From Clostridiaceae bacterium (GTDB taxonomy: Bacteria > Bacillota > Clostridia > DSM-8532), in the NCBI GenBank assembly GCA_012728095.1, contig JAAYFU010000023.1, positions 1-37,490 on the forward strand: a stretch of 37,490 nt of DNA. The letters run 5' to 3'. A program made the position numbers and the translations under genes. The notes under the pieces are model-generated. The model was not told the origin of the DNA and made no database searches. It worked only from the letters and a program-made list of their open reading frames with translations. How positions within the stretch are numbered: position 1 is the first letter of the stretch; each line of letters opens with the position of its first letter. Of the stretch, positions 23,927 to 32,954 are shown one piece after another.

Positions 23927-24973
23927 CTATGCTTTATATCTATGATAAACCAAACAAACCAGTGTCAGTACCCCGCAATAACCTATCGTGGGGTACAGAT
24001 ATTTTACCAGGTTTGAAAAACCGGTAAGGCTTGCTAAAAAAGCCAGGCAGGAGCAGGCCAGAACAACAAAAACAGCCGTTTTTGTGTTCATGTTGCATAT
24101 TCTGGCCGTAAAACCATATAAATCGCTTACTGCAGAAGTATAGATTTCAGCCAGTAATACAATTGCGTATATTATCCTGAACCAGGGAGAAATATTTCGG
24201 GCAACCATAATCATTGGAATCTCCAAGTGCTTTATTGAATCTGCATTTACATAAAGGGTCAGGAATATTGCCGCCGCTCCGATGCCAAGTCCGGTTCCGC
24301 CTAAAAGTGCGCCTTTTCGGATGGTTTTTTTGTCCTTGGTCTGGTTTCCCAGGGGACCCAGTATCGAGATTGAAGGTATTATGTTATAGGATATGTAAAG
24401 TATTGAAGCCCACAGCCAGTTTCTGAGCATTACGGGCCGTTCAATAACATTATGTTCTATTTGGGATAAGGGCGGAGCTGTTAACAGGGTTACAATACCG
24501 ACTAAAACTGCTGAAAGCACCAGGAAAGGGGCAACAAAACTTATAGAGTTTACGATGCTGTTAAAGCCGCCTAAAACCGTAATGACGGTAATGGTAGCCA
24601 TAAACAGGCTGCCAAGTAAGGGATTAAGATTAAATTCCTGATTAAAGAGGGCTCCGGATCCTGCAATCATTGCGGTCAATGCACCAAAAAGGAAAAAGGT
24701 GATTACAGCGTCGGAGAAACTACCAAGGAATCTTCCTCCAACTTCTTTTACTATGGGAAGATGCGATGAAACATTAAGCTTAAAGCCCATTTCCATAATG
24801 ATATACCCGAAATAAATAAACAAAACTGTAACTGTGAAGATTCCGATAAGTCCTTTTTTGCCGAAACTTACGAAGAATTGAAGGATCTCCTGGCCTGAAG
24901 CGAATCCGGCGCCTACAATGGTTCCTATATAAGTTCCGGCAACTTTAAATGCTGTAATTTTTTTATTTTTCAA
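23927..24973 (-). CDS. YkvI-family membrane transporter
   Basis: A 348-residue inner-membrane protein with about ten hydrophobic segments. The N-terminal FKVAGTYIGTIVGAGFASGQEILQFF is the hallmark of the YkvI family, distantly related to amino-acid/cation symporters of the APC/LeuT fold, where the unwound GTIVGAGF segment of TM1 would line the substrate site. The substrate is unknown. The start is a TTG at 24973, with AAGGAG 10 bases upstream; the nearby ATG at 24980 is out of frame. It is transcribed away from the Crp-family gene, so the 24974-25159 gap should hold divergent promoters. Confidence 0.85.
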   Translation of the reverse strand: MKNKKITAFKVAGTYIGTIVGAGFASGQEILQFFVSFGKKGLIGIFTVTVLFIYFGYIIMEMGFKLNVSSHLPIVKEVGGRFLGSFSDAVITFFLFGALTAMIAGSGALFNQEFNLNPLLGSLFMATITVITVLGGFNSIVNSISFVAPFLVLSAVLVGIVTLLTAPPLSQIEHNVIERPVMLRNWLWASILYISYNIIPSISILGPLGNQTKDKKTIRKGALLGGTGLGIGAAAIFLTLYVNADSIKHLEIPMIMVARNISPWFRIIYAIVLLAEIYTSAVSDLYGFTARICNMNTKTAVFVVLACSCLAFLASLTGFSNLVKYLYPTIGYCGVLTLVCLVYHRYKA

Positions 24974-25159
24974 TCAACATACGCTCCTTGTTTTTACCCT
25001 ACAATAAGAATATCCTTTAAAAAATTAAAATAGCACTGTAAATCCGTTTTTATAGATTTTTTTTCTGCCATGAAAGTACTAATCATGGTATAATATTTTT
25101 GATTTTGTTTACTGCTGTAAAGCAATAGTGCAATGAAGACTTTTTCTCAGGAGAAGAAA

Positions 25160-25852
25160 ATGGACGAAATCTACCTTCCGGCTCTGCAAAAGTGCGAGTT
25201 ATTCAATAATATCGGAAAAGATGAATTAAAGTCGCTTTTAACGTGTCTTGATCCTTTGGTCCAAAGCTATCCTAAAAATGCTATAGTGGTTCGAAAAGGA
25301 GAGAAGTTGGATAGTCTGGGTATTGTTCTTAAAGGTGAGGCTTCAGTTTTTAAGGAGACTTTTTCAGGAAACAGGATTTTGCTTAAAAATCTGAGCCCGG
25401 GTGAAATGTTCGGAGAGATAGCAGTTTTTGCGCGTCAAAATGAATGGCCGGCTTTGATACAGGCTATAACTCCATTGACTGTTTGCTTCTTTCCTAAAAA
25501 CAAGATAATAGATCAATGTACTAACGCATGCGAATGGCACAATTCTTTGGTTAGAAACATGCTGGGGGTGATTTCGGAGCGCGCTTTAAAGCTTAGCAAA
25601 AAAATGGAGTATATCTCTATAAAAACCATGAGATCTAAGCTATGCACTTTTCTTTATGAACAATACCTCAAGAATAAGACCACAACATTTACCCTGCCAA
25701 TGAACCGCCAACAATTGGCCGAATTCTTGAATGTTTCAAGGCCATCCATGTCCCGGGAGCTTTCAAGAATGAGAGATGAAGGTATTATTGATTTTCATCT
25801 GTCAGCATTCAGAATTCTGGATTTCGAAAAATTAAAAGAATATTGTGAATAA
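25160..25852 (+). CDS. Crp/Fnr-family transcription regulator
   Basis: A 230-residue regulator. The ATG at 25160 is chosen because AGGAG lies 6 bases upstream; the in-frame ATG at 25133 has no site. The N-terminal cyclic-nucleotide-type beta-roll (about 1-125) includes GIVLKGEASVFKE and LSPGEMFGEIAVFA, but the full cAMP-binding RxS pattern is not evident, so the ligand is open. The C-terminal helix-turn-helix (about 160-225) has NRQQLAEFLNVSRPSMSRELSRM. It lacks the N-terminal Cys cluster of Fnr. A TGGTATAAT extended -10 at about 25086-25094 is a likely promoter. It starts a compact unit with the next two genes (gaps 23 and 12 bases). Confidence 0.9.
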   Translation: MDEIYLPALQKCELFNNIGKDELKSLLTCLDPLVQSYPKNAIVVRKGEKLDSLGIVLKGEASVFKETFSGNRILLKNLSPGEMFGEIAVFARQNEWPALIQAITPLTVCFFPKNKIIDQCTNACEWHNSLVRNMLGVISERALKLSKKMEYISIKTMRSKLCTFLYEQYLKNKTTTFTLPMNRQQLAEFLNVSRPSMSRELSRMRDEGIIDFHLSAFRILDFEKLKEYCE

Positions 25853-25875
25853 GTTCGGAGAGGGGATCAGCGAAT

Positions 25876-26424
25876 ATGAATGAAAAGAATAAGGATATTG
25901 CTACCAGAGTAAGGGGGTTAAGGCTCTTATCAGGACTTTCAATCGAGGAAGTTGCCAAGGCTTTTGGTGTTAGTCCGACTCTTTATGAACAGTATGAAAA
26001 AGGCGAGGATGATATTCCGGTAAGCCTTCTTAATGAGATATCAAATTATTTCGGGGTTGATATGACCGAGATTCTTACAGGAACTTCGCCTAAGCTCCGC
26101 GATGTTTGCTATGTAAAGAAAGGAGAAGGCTTAAGAGTCGAACGTTATGATCAATACGAATTTCAGAGCCTTGCCTATAAATATGCAAAAAGAAAGATAG
26201 AGCCGCTTTTGGTAACGCTAATACCGGGCAAGGACCCTGAACTTGTTTCCCATAAAGGACAGGAGTTCAACTATTGCCTTGAAGGCCGTATGAAGGTGAT
26301 AGTAGGCCAGGATGAATATATTCTGGAGCCGGGCGACTCTTTGTATTTTAACCCGATGATACTCCATAAAATGCTTCCGTTGGATAATAAAGAAGCGAAA
26401 TTTTTAACGGTGATTCTACTATAG
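25876..26424 (+). CDS. XRE-type helix-turn-helix regulator with C-terminal cupin
   Basis: A 182-residue protein. Residues 8-65 are an XRE/lambda-repressor-like helix-turn-helix (VRGLRLLSGLSIEEVAKAFGVSPTLYEQYEKG); residues about 105-180 form a cupin barrel (GQEFNYCLEGRMKVIVGQDEYILEPGDSLYFNP...H) that probably binds a small ligand or metal. Such XRE-cupin regulators typically control a neighbouring catabolic gene. The acyl-CoA synthetase starts 12 bases downstream, making it the likely target or operon partner. AGAGGGG lies upstream of the ATG. Confidence 0.92.
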   Translation: MNEKNKDIATRVRGLRLLSGLSIEEVAKAFGVSPTLYEQYEKGEDDIPVSLLNEISNYFGVDMTEILTGTSPKLRDVCYVKKGEGLRVERYDQYEFQSLAYKYAKRKIEPLLVTLIPGKDPELVSHKGQEFNYCLEGRMKVIVGQDEYILEPGDSLYFNPMILHKMLPLDNKEAKFLTVILL

Positions 26425-26436
26425 GAGGATAATTAA

Positions 26437-28107
26437 ATGAATCTGGCGCACCGATATTTGGAAAAAGAAACATTTACAAGTTATGAAGATTTCGCTCAAA
26501 ATTTAAAGATTAAAGTTCCCGAAAACTTTAATTTTGCCTACGATATTATCGATGAATATGCCCGACTGGAACCGGAACGACTGGCATTGGTCTGGTGCGA
26601 CGATCATGGGGAAGAAAGATATTTTACCTTCGCTGATTTAAAATTCTGGTCTGATAAAACAGCGAACTTTTTAAAGGCAAAAGGAATTAAAAAAGGCGAT
26701 AAAGTAATGCTTATTTTAAGAAGGCGCTATGAGTTTTACTTTTTCTGTTTTGCCCTGTGCAAAATTGGCGCTGTGTATATTCCTTCAACCAATCAGCTTA
26801 AAGAAAAGGATATCATATACAGGAACAATGCCGCAGAGGTAAAGATGATAGTGTCATACAACTGGCCGGAGGTAATCGACAGTATTGAAAAATCGCTGCC
26901 TGATTCACCTACGGTTGAAGCTACTGTATTGGTCGGCGGGGAACGTGAAGGCTGGATTAACTATGACCAGGAAGTTCAAGATGCCTCAGATATTTGGGTG
27001 AGACCTACAGGAGACGAAGCTACAAAGAATTCAGACCTTATGCTGATATACTTTACCTCCGGTACCACCAGTATGCCTAAAATGGCATGTCATGACTTTA
27101 CATATCCACTTGGGCATATCGTAACCGCCAAGTACTGGCAGCGGGTGGTGGAAAACGGCCTTCATCTTACCGTGGCCGAATCAGGCTGGGCTAAGTTTGG
27201 CTGGGGAAAGCTCTACGGACAATGGATCTGCGGAGCGGTCCAGTTTGTTTATGATATGGAGCGGTTTGACCCTGAAAAACTGCTGAAAACTATAGAAAAG
27301 TACAGACTGGCTACTTTTTGCGCGCCTCCGACAATTTACCGATTCTTGATACAACAGGATTTATCAAAATATGATTTGTCTTCCCTGGTGCACTGCTCAA
27401 CCGCAGGCGAACCTCTAAATCCCCAGGTATTCTATACTTTTGAGAAATATACGGGTCTGAAGATATTAAACGGTTTCGGACAATCTGAATCCACGGTTAT
27501 GGTGGCTAATTTTGAATGGCTGGATATAGATCCCGGAGCTATGGGCAAGCCTAATCCCGCATACAATATTGATATCGTGGATGAAGACGGGAATTCTGTT
27601 CCTGTTGGTGTTGAGGGCGAACTTGTTGTGAGGGATGTGGATACCAATAAACCTGTTGGACTTTTCAACGGCTATTACAAAAATGAAGAAGGAACAAAAA
27701 AGGTTTGGTATAACAATACATATCACACCGGGGATGTTGTTTACATGGATGAGCACGGACTGTTTTGGTTTGTGGGAAGAAATGACGATGTGATTAAGGC
27801 TTCCGGTTACCGTATAAGTCCCTTTGAGGTAGAAAGCGCAATAATAGAACATCCGGCAGTGGTGGAATGCGCGGTTACAGGAGCACCCGAGCCCATAAGA
27901 GGAACGGTGGTTAAAGCAACAGTTGTTTTGGCAAAAGGTTATACTCCTTCAGAAGAATTGAAGCGTGATATACAGAATTATGTGAAAAGTGTAACTGCGC
28001 CATACAAGTATCCTCGTATAATTGAATTCGTTGACGAGCTTCCAAAGACCATCAGCGGAAAGATAAAAAGAGCGCAGATCAGGAAGGCGGACCACGGGCA
28101 GGAATAG
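26437..28107 (+). CDS. AMP-forming acyl-CoA synthetase
   Basis: A 556-residue enzyme of the ANL superfamily, which activates a carboxylic acid as acyl-AMP and transfers it to CoA. Motifs: A3 loop YFTSGTTSMPKM, A5 NGFGQSES, A7 YHTGDV, the hinge region GRNDDVIKASGYRISPFEVES and the catalytic A10 lysine in KTISGKIKRAQIR. Overall layout resembles medium-chain or aromatic acyl-CoA synthetases (ACSM type), not acetyl-CoA synthetase. The substrate acid is not determined. GGAGG lies 9 bases upstream. Position directly after an XRE-cupin regulator and a Crp-type regulator suggests ligand-dependent control. Confidence 0.93.
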   Translation: MNLAHRYLEKETFTSYEDFAQNLKIKVPENFNFAYDIIDEYARLEPERLALVWCDDHGEERYFTFADLKFWSDKTANFLKAKGIKKGDKVMLILRRRYEFYFFCFALCKIGAVYIPSTNQLKEKDIIYRNNAAEVKMIVSYNWPEVIDSIEKSLPDSPTVEATVLVGGEREGWINYDQEVQDASDIWVRPTGDEATKNSDLMLIYFTSGTTSMPKMACHDFTYPLGHIVTAKYWQRVVENGLHLTVAESGWAKFGWGKLYGQWICGAVQFVYDMERFDPEKLLKTIEKYRLATFCAPPTIYRFLIQQDLSKYDLSSLVHCSTAGEPLNPQVFYTFEKYTGLKILNGFGQSESTVMVANFEWLDIDPGAMGKPNPAYNIDIVDEDGNSVPVGVEGELVVRDVDTNKPVGLFNGYYKNEEGTKKVWYNNTYHTGDVVYMDEHGLFWFVGRNDDVIKASGYRISPFEVESAIIEHPAVVECAVTGAPEPIRGTVVKATVVLAKGYTPSEELKRDIQNYVKSVTAPYKYPRIIEFVDELPKTISGKIKRAQIRKADHGQE

Positions 28108-28165
28108 TCCGTCTTCTGCATTTCAGGCGGATTAATCGGTGTTTTCAGTAAACCTAAATTTTATA

Positions 28166-28194
28166 TTGCAATTTACTTTAATTAGGTGTACAAT
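28166..28194 (+). promoter_or_regulatory. Promoter of the metal-resistance operon
   Basis: TTGCAA (28166-28171), a 17-base spacer and TACAAT (28189-28194). The -10 lies inside the left end of the palindromic operator. Confidence 0.75.
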
Positions 28195-28225
28195 AACATA
28201 TGAACAATTGTTCATATGTTATTGT
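28190..28225 (+). promoter_or_regulatory. 36-bp perfect palindrome, ArsR/CadC-type operator
   Basis: The left arm ACAATAACATATGAACAA (28190-28207) is followed without a gap by its exact complement (28208-28225). The core ATGAACAA/TTGTTCAT is typical of SmtB/CadC-type metalloregulator sites. Its overlap with the -10 box and start site predicts repression relieved by metal. Confidence 0.88.
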
Positions 28226-28285
28226 ATTTTATAGCGTAAAAGTAAACTTTATAAAATTTATTTATTACGGAAAGGTGTACCGGGT

Positions 28286-28660
28286 ATGAGTATGAACAAT
28301 AAGAAAAAGAAAGCCGAAACCTGCGGACAAATATGTATTCATGATGACATTGTAGAAAAGGTTCAGCAGAATATGCCGGAAGAGAATAATCTTTATGATT
28401 TGGCTGAGCTTTTTAAAGTGTTTGGCGATTCAACCAGGATAAAGATTATTTGGGCTCTTTTCGAATCTGAGATGTGCGTCTGCGACATTGCTTATCTGCT
28501 TAATATGACACAGTCAGCCATTTCACATCAGTTAAGGGTTCTTAAAGCCTCAAAGCTGGTGCGAAGCAGAAGATCGGGAAAGACAATATATTATTCGCTG
28601 GCCGACAGCCATATTAAACAAATCTTTGAACTTGGTATGGAGCATATAACAGAAGAATAG
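28286..28660 (+). CDS. cadC: ArsR/SmtB-family metal-sensing repressor, CadC-like
   Basis: A 124-residue winged-helix repressor. It keeps both CadC metal sites: the alpha3N site Cys13, Cys17, Cys64 and Cys66 (ETCGQIC and MCVCDI), which binds Cd/Pb-type soft ions, and the alpha5 site Asp107, His109, His120 and Glu123, with exactly the spacing of CadC. The DNA-recognition segment is MTQSAISHQLRVLK. It should bind the palindrome at 28190 and release on Cd, Pb or Zn. The ATPase gene begins just after it, with the GTG at 28664 or, more likely, the ATG at 28673. Confidence 0.93.
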   Translation: MSMNNKKKKAETCGQICIHDDIVEKVQQNMPEENNLYDLAELFKVFGDSTRIKIIWALFESEMCVCDIAYLLNMTQSAISHQLRVLKASKLVRSRRSGKTIYYSLADSHIKQIFELGMEHITEE

Positions 28661-28672
28661 CAGGTGATTTAT

Positions 28673-30769
28673 ATGACAATAAAAAGGGACTATGAAGTAA
28701 GAGGCCTAAGTTGTGTCAATTGCGCAGGCAAAATTGAAGCAGGCATTAAGGAAATTGACGGCGTCAATGATGCCATTATAAACTTTCCGCTTTCCAGGCT
28801 GTCGGTAGAAATTGCTGATGACAGCGCATTAAAACAGATTGAAAGCCGAATTCAGGAGATAATGGAAAGCATCGAGGCAGGATCAAAGCTGGTAATAAAT
28901 GATAATAAAGTCGAAGATCAACGGCAAATGATATCAAAGATGACATTGTTAATTTATATACTTGCAGCAATCTCTTATTTTGCGGGATTCTTTCTTGTCA
29001 ATAACTTAACTCTTAAACTGATTCTTTTTATTCTGACCTACATAGTCTTTGGACATAAGGTGCTTATAAAATCAGTGAAAAATATTTCAAAGGGCAATGT
29101 TTTTGACGAGAACTTTTTAATGTCCATTGCTTCAGTTGGCGCGTTTATAATAGGAGAATATCCCGAAGCCGCAGCAGTTATGATGTTCTACCAGGTTGGT
29201 GAACTGTTCCAGGATTATGCGGTCGATCATTCGAAAAGGGCAATTAAAAGCCTTATTGCAATAAAGCCGGATTATGCAAATATTAAAACTCCTGAAGGCT
29301 ATGAAAAGGTAGATCCGTCAAATGTAAAGATAGGGGATTTGATTGTCATACGTCCTGGTGAAAGAGTGCCATTGGACGGCATAGTCATTGAGGGCACTTC
29401 CTCACTTGATACTTCTGCTTTAACAGGAGAATCCCTTCCCAGGGAGATTGGAGCCGGGAATGAGATATTATCTGGAAGTATTAATCTTTCAGGAGTCTTA
29501 ATCGTTCGGGTTACAAAAATATTTGAAAGCTCAACGGTTAACAGGATTCTATCCATGGTAGAGAACGCCGCACGGAAAAAAGCAGTGTCAGAGCGCTTTA
29601 TAACACGATTTGCAGCTGTTTATACCCCTGTGGTGGTTGGGGTTGCGGCTTTGCTGACCGTGATTCCTCCACTGTTATTTAACGGGGATTTCAGCCAATG
29701 GATATATCGTGCCCTGGTATTCCTGGTAGTATCTTGTCCGTGCGCATTAGTGATATCAATACCATTGGGTTTCTTCGGAGGAATCGGAGCAGCCTCGAAG
29801 AGAGGAATACTGGTTAAGGGCGGGAATTACCTTGAAGCGTTGGCAAAGGTAAATACCATGGTATTTGATAAAACCGGCACATTAACAAACGGTTCATTTG
29901 AGGTTACAGAAATAATTAATGAGAACAGTTTTACAAAAGAACAGGTGCTTTACTATGCGGCTCATGCCGAAGCCTTTTCCAGCCATCCGTTGGCAGTTTC
30001 GGTTTTGAGAAAGTATGGAAAGGAACCGGATAAGAATTTGGTTACCGAATATGCCGAATATGCCGGAATGGGTGTTTCTGCAAAGGTATCGGGGAAAGCC
30101 GTACTATTGGGAAACCGTGTACTTTTAAGTAAATACAATATTGAAGTTAAAGAGGTTAAGAGTTCCGGAACACTTATGTATCTTGCTGTTGACGGGGAAT
30201 TTGCCGGATCGGTAATCCTTGAGGACACAGTTAAAGAAGACGGAATAAAGGCTATCGAAGAGCTGAGAAGCCTGGGTGTCGACGATATAGTAATGCTGAC
30301 CGGTGACAGGAAGGACGCAGCTGATGCGGCAGCCCAAAAACTTGGTATAAAGTCGGTGTATTCAGAGCTGCTTCCTCATCAGAAGGTTGACTGTCTTGAA
30401 AAGATTATTGAGGAGCGTAAAAATACCGGGAAGATAGCCTTTGTAGGAGACGGTATAAATGATTCGCCTGTTATAGCAAGAGCCGATATCGGGATTGCCA
30501 TGGGCGGGACGGGATCTGACGCGGCGATAGAAGCAGCAGATATTGTTATGATGACCGATGAGCCGGGCAAAATTCCGGAAGCGGTACGAATCGCCAGAAA
30601 AACAAAGGTAATCGTGTATCAGAATATAGTCCTGTCTATGGTAGTGAAAGTGATTGTGCTTGTATTGGGGGCAGGAGGAGTGGCAACCCTTTGGGAAGCC
30701 GTTTTTGCAGATGTAGGAGTTGCGCTTTTGGCAATACTGAATGCCATGAGGCTTACACGTATAAAATAG
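28673..30769 (+). CDS. cadA: Cd/Zn/Pb-exporting P-type ATPase (PIB-2), CadA-like
   Basis: A 698-residue membrane pump from the ATG at 28673, which has AGGTG 6 bases upstream; a GTG at 28664 would add three residues. The single N-terminal HMA metal-binding domain has Cys14 and Cys17 (GLSCVNC). The membrane CPC motif is Cys355-Pro356-Cys357, the phosphorylated Asp is Asp399 (DKTGTLT), the nucleotide domain has SSHPLAV, and GDGINDSPVIARADIGIAMG is the hinge. These place it with Cd/Zn/Pb exporters, not Cu pumps. Eight transmembrane helices are expected. It is the effector of the CadC-like repressor upstream and is followed by a strong terminator. Confidence 0.95.
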   Translation: MTIKRDYEVRGLSCVNCAGKIEAGIKEIDGVNDAIINFPLSRLSVEIADDSALKQIESRIQEIMESIEAGSKLVINDNKVEDQRQMISKMTLLIYILAAISYFAGFFLVNNLTLKLILFILTYIVFGHKVLIKSVKNISKGNVFDENFLMSIASVGAFIIGEYPEAAAVMMFYQVGELFQDYAVDHSKRAIKSLIAIKPDYANIKTPEGYEKVDPSNVKIGDLIVIRPGERVPLDGIVIEGTSSLDTSALTGESLPREIGAGNEILSGSINLSGVLIVRVTKIFESSTVNRILSMVENAARKKAVSERFITRFAAVYTPVVVGVAALLTVIPPLLFNGDFSQWIYRALVFLVVSCPCALVISIPLGFFGGIGAASKRGILVKGGNYLEALAKVNTMVFDKTGTLTNGSFEVTEIINENSFTKEQVLYYAAHAEAFSSHPLAVSVLRKYGKEPDKNLVTEYAEYAGMGVSAKVSGKAVLLGNRVLLSKYNIEVKEVKSSGTLMYLAVDGEFAGSVILEDTVKEDGIKAIEELRSLGVDDIVMLTGDRKDAADAAAQKLGIKSVYSELLPHQKVDCLEKIIEERKNTGKIAFVGDGINDSPVIARADIGIAMGGTGSDAAIEAADIVMMTDEPGKIPEAVRIARKTKVIVYQNIVLSMVVKVIVLVLGAGGVATLWEAVFADVGVALLAILNAMRLTRIK

Positions 30770-30799
30770 CGGGTTTAAGCGATAATATTGACCAAATAG

Positions 30800-30835
30800 G
30801 ACACCCTGCATTTATCAGCAGGGTGTCATGTTATT
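30800..30835 (+). terminator. Terminator after the metal ATPase gene
   Basis: GACACCCTGC (30800-30809) pairs perfectly with GCAGGGTGTC (30818-30827), loop of 8, followed by ATGTTATTT. A strong 10-bp stem. Confidence 0.75.
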
Positions 30836-30881
30836 TCAAATGAGAAACTGTTTGGATATTTCTCATTTCTCTTTACGGTTT

Positions 30882-32630
30882 TTATTGCTTTAAACCTATT
30901 ATTTTCCTGTTATTCAGTGGAATAATATTACCATTTACATCAACGACACGGGCTACAGAACTCATCTTGCTTAAAAAGGACGCTGCAGCGGCACGTGTAA
31001 ATGGATAATCCTTACCGTATGTTTCAACCGTTCTCTCCGTTGTTGACATACCGGCTGAAAAGTTATTTGCATACATAAAAACAATGGAATCTTCCAGATC
31101 ATAATCCAATCCGAATACAGCGGCAATAATCCGGGCTATTTCCCCCCTGTTGAGTGGTATGTCCTTTGCCGTTGGATCGGTGTACCCCTTTAGCGGCAGG
31201 TTGTATTCAGCGAGGGCATTATAGAATTTATCGGAATAATGTGTGCCCATATAGGTTTCATCATATGGAACCTGTCCGTATTTTGCGAGCATAGTAACAA
31301 AATGTGCTTCAGTCAGGCTGTCATCAGGCCTGAACATACCGTTATGTCCTACTATAATACCATTTTCACTTGCCCATTTGATGGCATCTTCATGAGGATA
31401 CCCCAATGGCACATCTGAGAATGGAGTTTTACCCGGAAGTGTGACAAATCCCGGAAGTTTAACTTTCAGACCAAGCGGAGTGGGTTCTTTTATAGTTTTA
31501 TCTGTTCCAAGGCCGGTAGTTGCAAAAAAACTGTTATTTCCCGGATATCCCATAACCCAAACCGAACCGTCTTTTTTTATGGCATAAAGCGAAAAAGCGC
31601 CCAATGAAAAGCCGGCAACATCATCAAGAATTTTCTTTGGTTTAGTAACTGGCTGAGCCTTATCGTCATAAATTCGATCGAACTCCGGACCCCAGAGCCA
31701 TAAACTGCCGTCTTTCTTTAGTGCGGCAGTATTATACCAGTCTGCCTGAACCAGTATTACATCATCCATGATTTTGAGCGGTTCTTCAGAATTATTATTG
31801 ACAATTATATTGAAATCTTTATCTTCAATGGTACGCTTGCCATTTCCAAGTTGTCCCATGGAATTATCTCCCCAGACCCATAGAGAATTATCTGCCTTAA
31901 TTGCTGCACAATGATAGCTTCCGGCTGACGCATATATTGCTCCGTCCATAACCTTGGTGATTTTTCTGGATTCATAAACGCCGGTAAATTTCCATTGCCA
32001 TACGCTCCCATCCCTTTTCAGAACGACCGTATTATCACCCGATATGGAGACAGTAAGCACGTCATCCATCATTTTTTTTGGTGATTCACAAGGCTCGGTC
32101 GTACCATCCCCAAGTTGACCATATAAATTATATCCCCACATATATAAGCTGCCGTCATATGTCACGTACGCGCAATGCATAGTGCTACAAGCGGCTGATA
32201 TCACATTGTCTGCTATCTTTGTCAGGTCAAGATTCGGAAATTCTCCTAAGATTAGTTTTCCTGTGGGGTTTCTCCCCTGAAACCACAAACTTCCGTCTTC
32301 CATGATATACATACGATTTCGATAATCAGCTGAAATTGATACGATCTTGGTATTTTTCATTAACTCTTTAGGGGTCGGAACATTATCACTCGGATACAGA
32401 TTTGAATGCATGCCAAACGGGTATTGATCTCTTCCCCATGCCCAAAGAGAGCCGTCTTCTTTCAATGCTAAGACATATTCAGTGGCATTACTCAGAGTTT
32501 GATGATATACCTTATCCAGATAAAGTCTGCCTGAAGATATGGTATGGCTAAAAGGGCAAAGAGTAAATAGAATTGTGAGAGATAACAGAATACATATTTT
32601 GGACTTTTGAGACTCGGGAAATGATTTCAT
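30882..32630 (-). CDS. Secreted RCC1-repeat protein with SLH domains
   Basis: A 582-residue protein. The N-terminus has a basic stretch and a hydrophobic segment (about 13-30), a probable signal peptide. Seven RCC1-type repeats follow (about 50-385), each with a DGSLWxWG-like strand: SLWAWG, SLWFQG, SLYMWG, SVWQWK, SLWVWG, SLWLWG and SVWVMG; seven is the number of blades in an RCC1 propeller. From about 405 on are S-layer-homology modules (PFSDVPLGYPHEDAIKWASENGI...FRPDDSLTEAHFVTMLAKYG, a second less clear one and a partial third), which bind pyruvylated wall polymer. So it is likely a wall-attached propeller; the ligand is unknown. GGAGG lies 9 bases before the ATG. Confidence 0.88.
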   Translation of the reverse strand: MKSFPESQKSKICILLSLTILFTLCPFSHTISSGRLYLDKVYHQTLSNATEYVLALKEDGSLWAWGRDQYPFGMHSNLYPSDNVPTPKELMKNTKIVSISADYRNRMYIMEDGSLWFQGRNPTGKLILGEFPNLDLTKIADNVISAACSTMHCAYVTYDGSLYMWGYNLYGQLGDGTTEPCESPKKMMDDVLTVSISGDNTVVLKRDGSVWQWKFTGVYESRKITKVMDGAIYASAGSYHCAAIKADNSLWVWGDNSMGQLGNGKRTIEDKDFNIIVNNNSEEPLKIMDDVILVQADWYNTAALKKDGSLWLWGPEFDRIYDDKAQPVTKPKKILDDVAGFSLGAFSLYAIKKDGSVWVMGYPGNNSFFATTGLGTDKTIKEPTPLGLKVKLPGFVTLPGKTPFSDVPLGYPHEDAIKWASENGIIVGHNGMFRPDDSLTEAHFVTMLAKYGQVPYDETYMGTHYSDKFYNALAEYNLPLKGYTDPTAKDIPLNRGEIARIIAAVFGLDYDLEDSIVFMYANNFSAGMSTTERTVETYGKDYPFTRAAAASFLSKMSSVARVVDVNGNIIPLNNRKIIGLKQ

Positions 32631-32954
32631 CGTGTTTGACCTCCGAATAGAAAATGTAAATACTATCAGCTTTCTTACATTTTATATGACTTGCTTTTGA
32701 CTGCGGGCTTAAATGGAGAAGAAATATTAGTACATAATGTAAAGATATATTTTTTTAATTATACCATAATTCTTCGATATACAATAAACACGTTAACCAT
32801 TGAGGCGATTTATCCCGGTTATAAAAGTAACAGGAAAAATAAATCAGTAGAACCTTTCCAAGGGTTTAACGGGTTATAGCCTAAGGATCTTTCTGTACCA
32901 TACGAATCATTTTGTGTTATATTATTAAATAACACATGCGGCGGAGGGTATACC
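32631..32954. other. Divergent intergenic region
   Basis: It separates the minus-strand RCC1 gene from recG. A perfect inverted repeat TGTGTTAT-N8-ATAACACA lies at 32913-32936, 18 bases before the recG start and upstream of its GGCGGAGGG site. A 62-codon frame at 32691 has no ribosome site and is not supported. Nothing else is clear. Confidence 0.4.

Noticed and set aside
30362-30811. 149-codon minus-strand frame opposite the metal ATPase
   Set aside because: It is a shadow of the conserved hinge region of the ATPase and also overlaps its terminator.
32691-32879. 62-codon plus-strand frame upstream of recG
   Set aside because: No ribosome site, biased to AT-rich codons and no recognisable features; it lies in an intergenic region.
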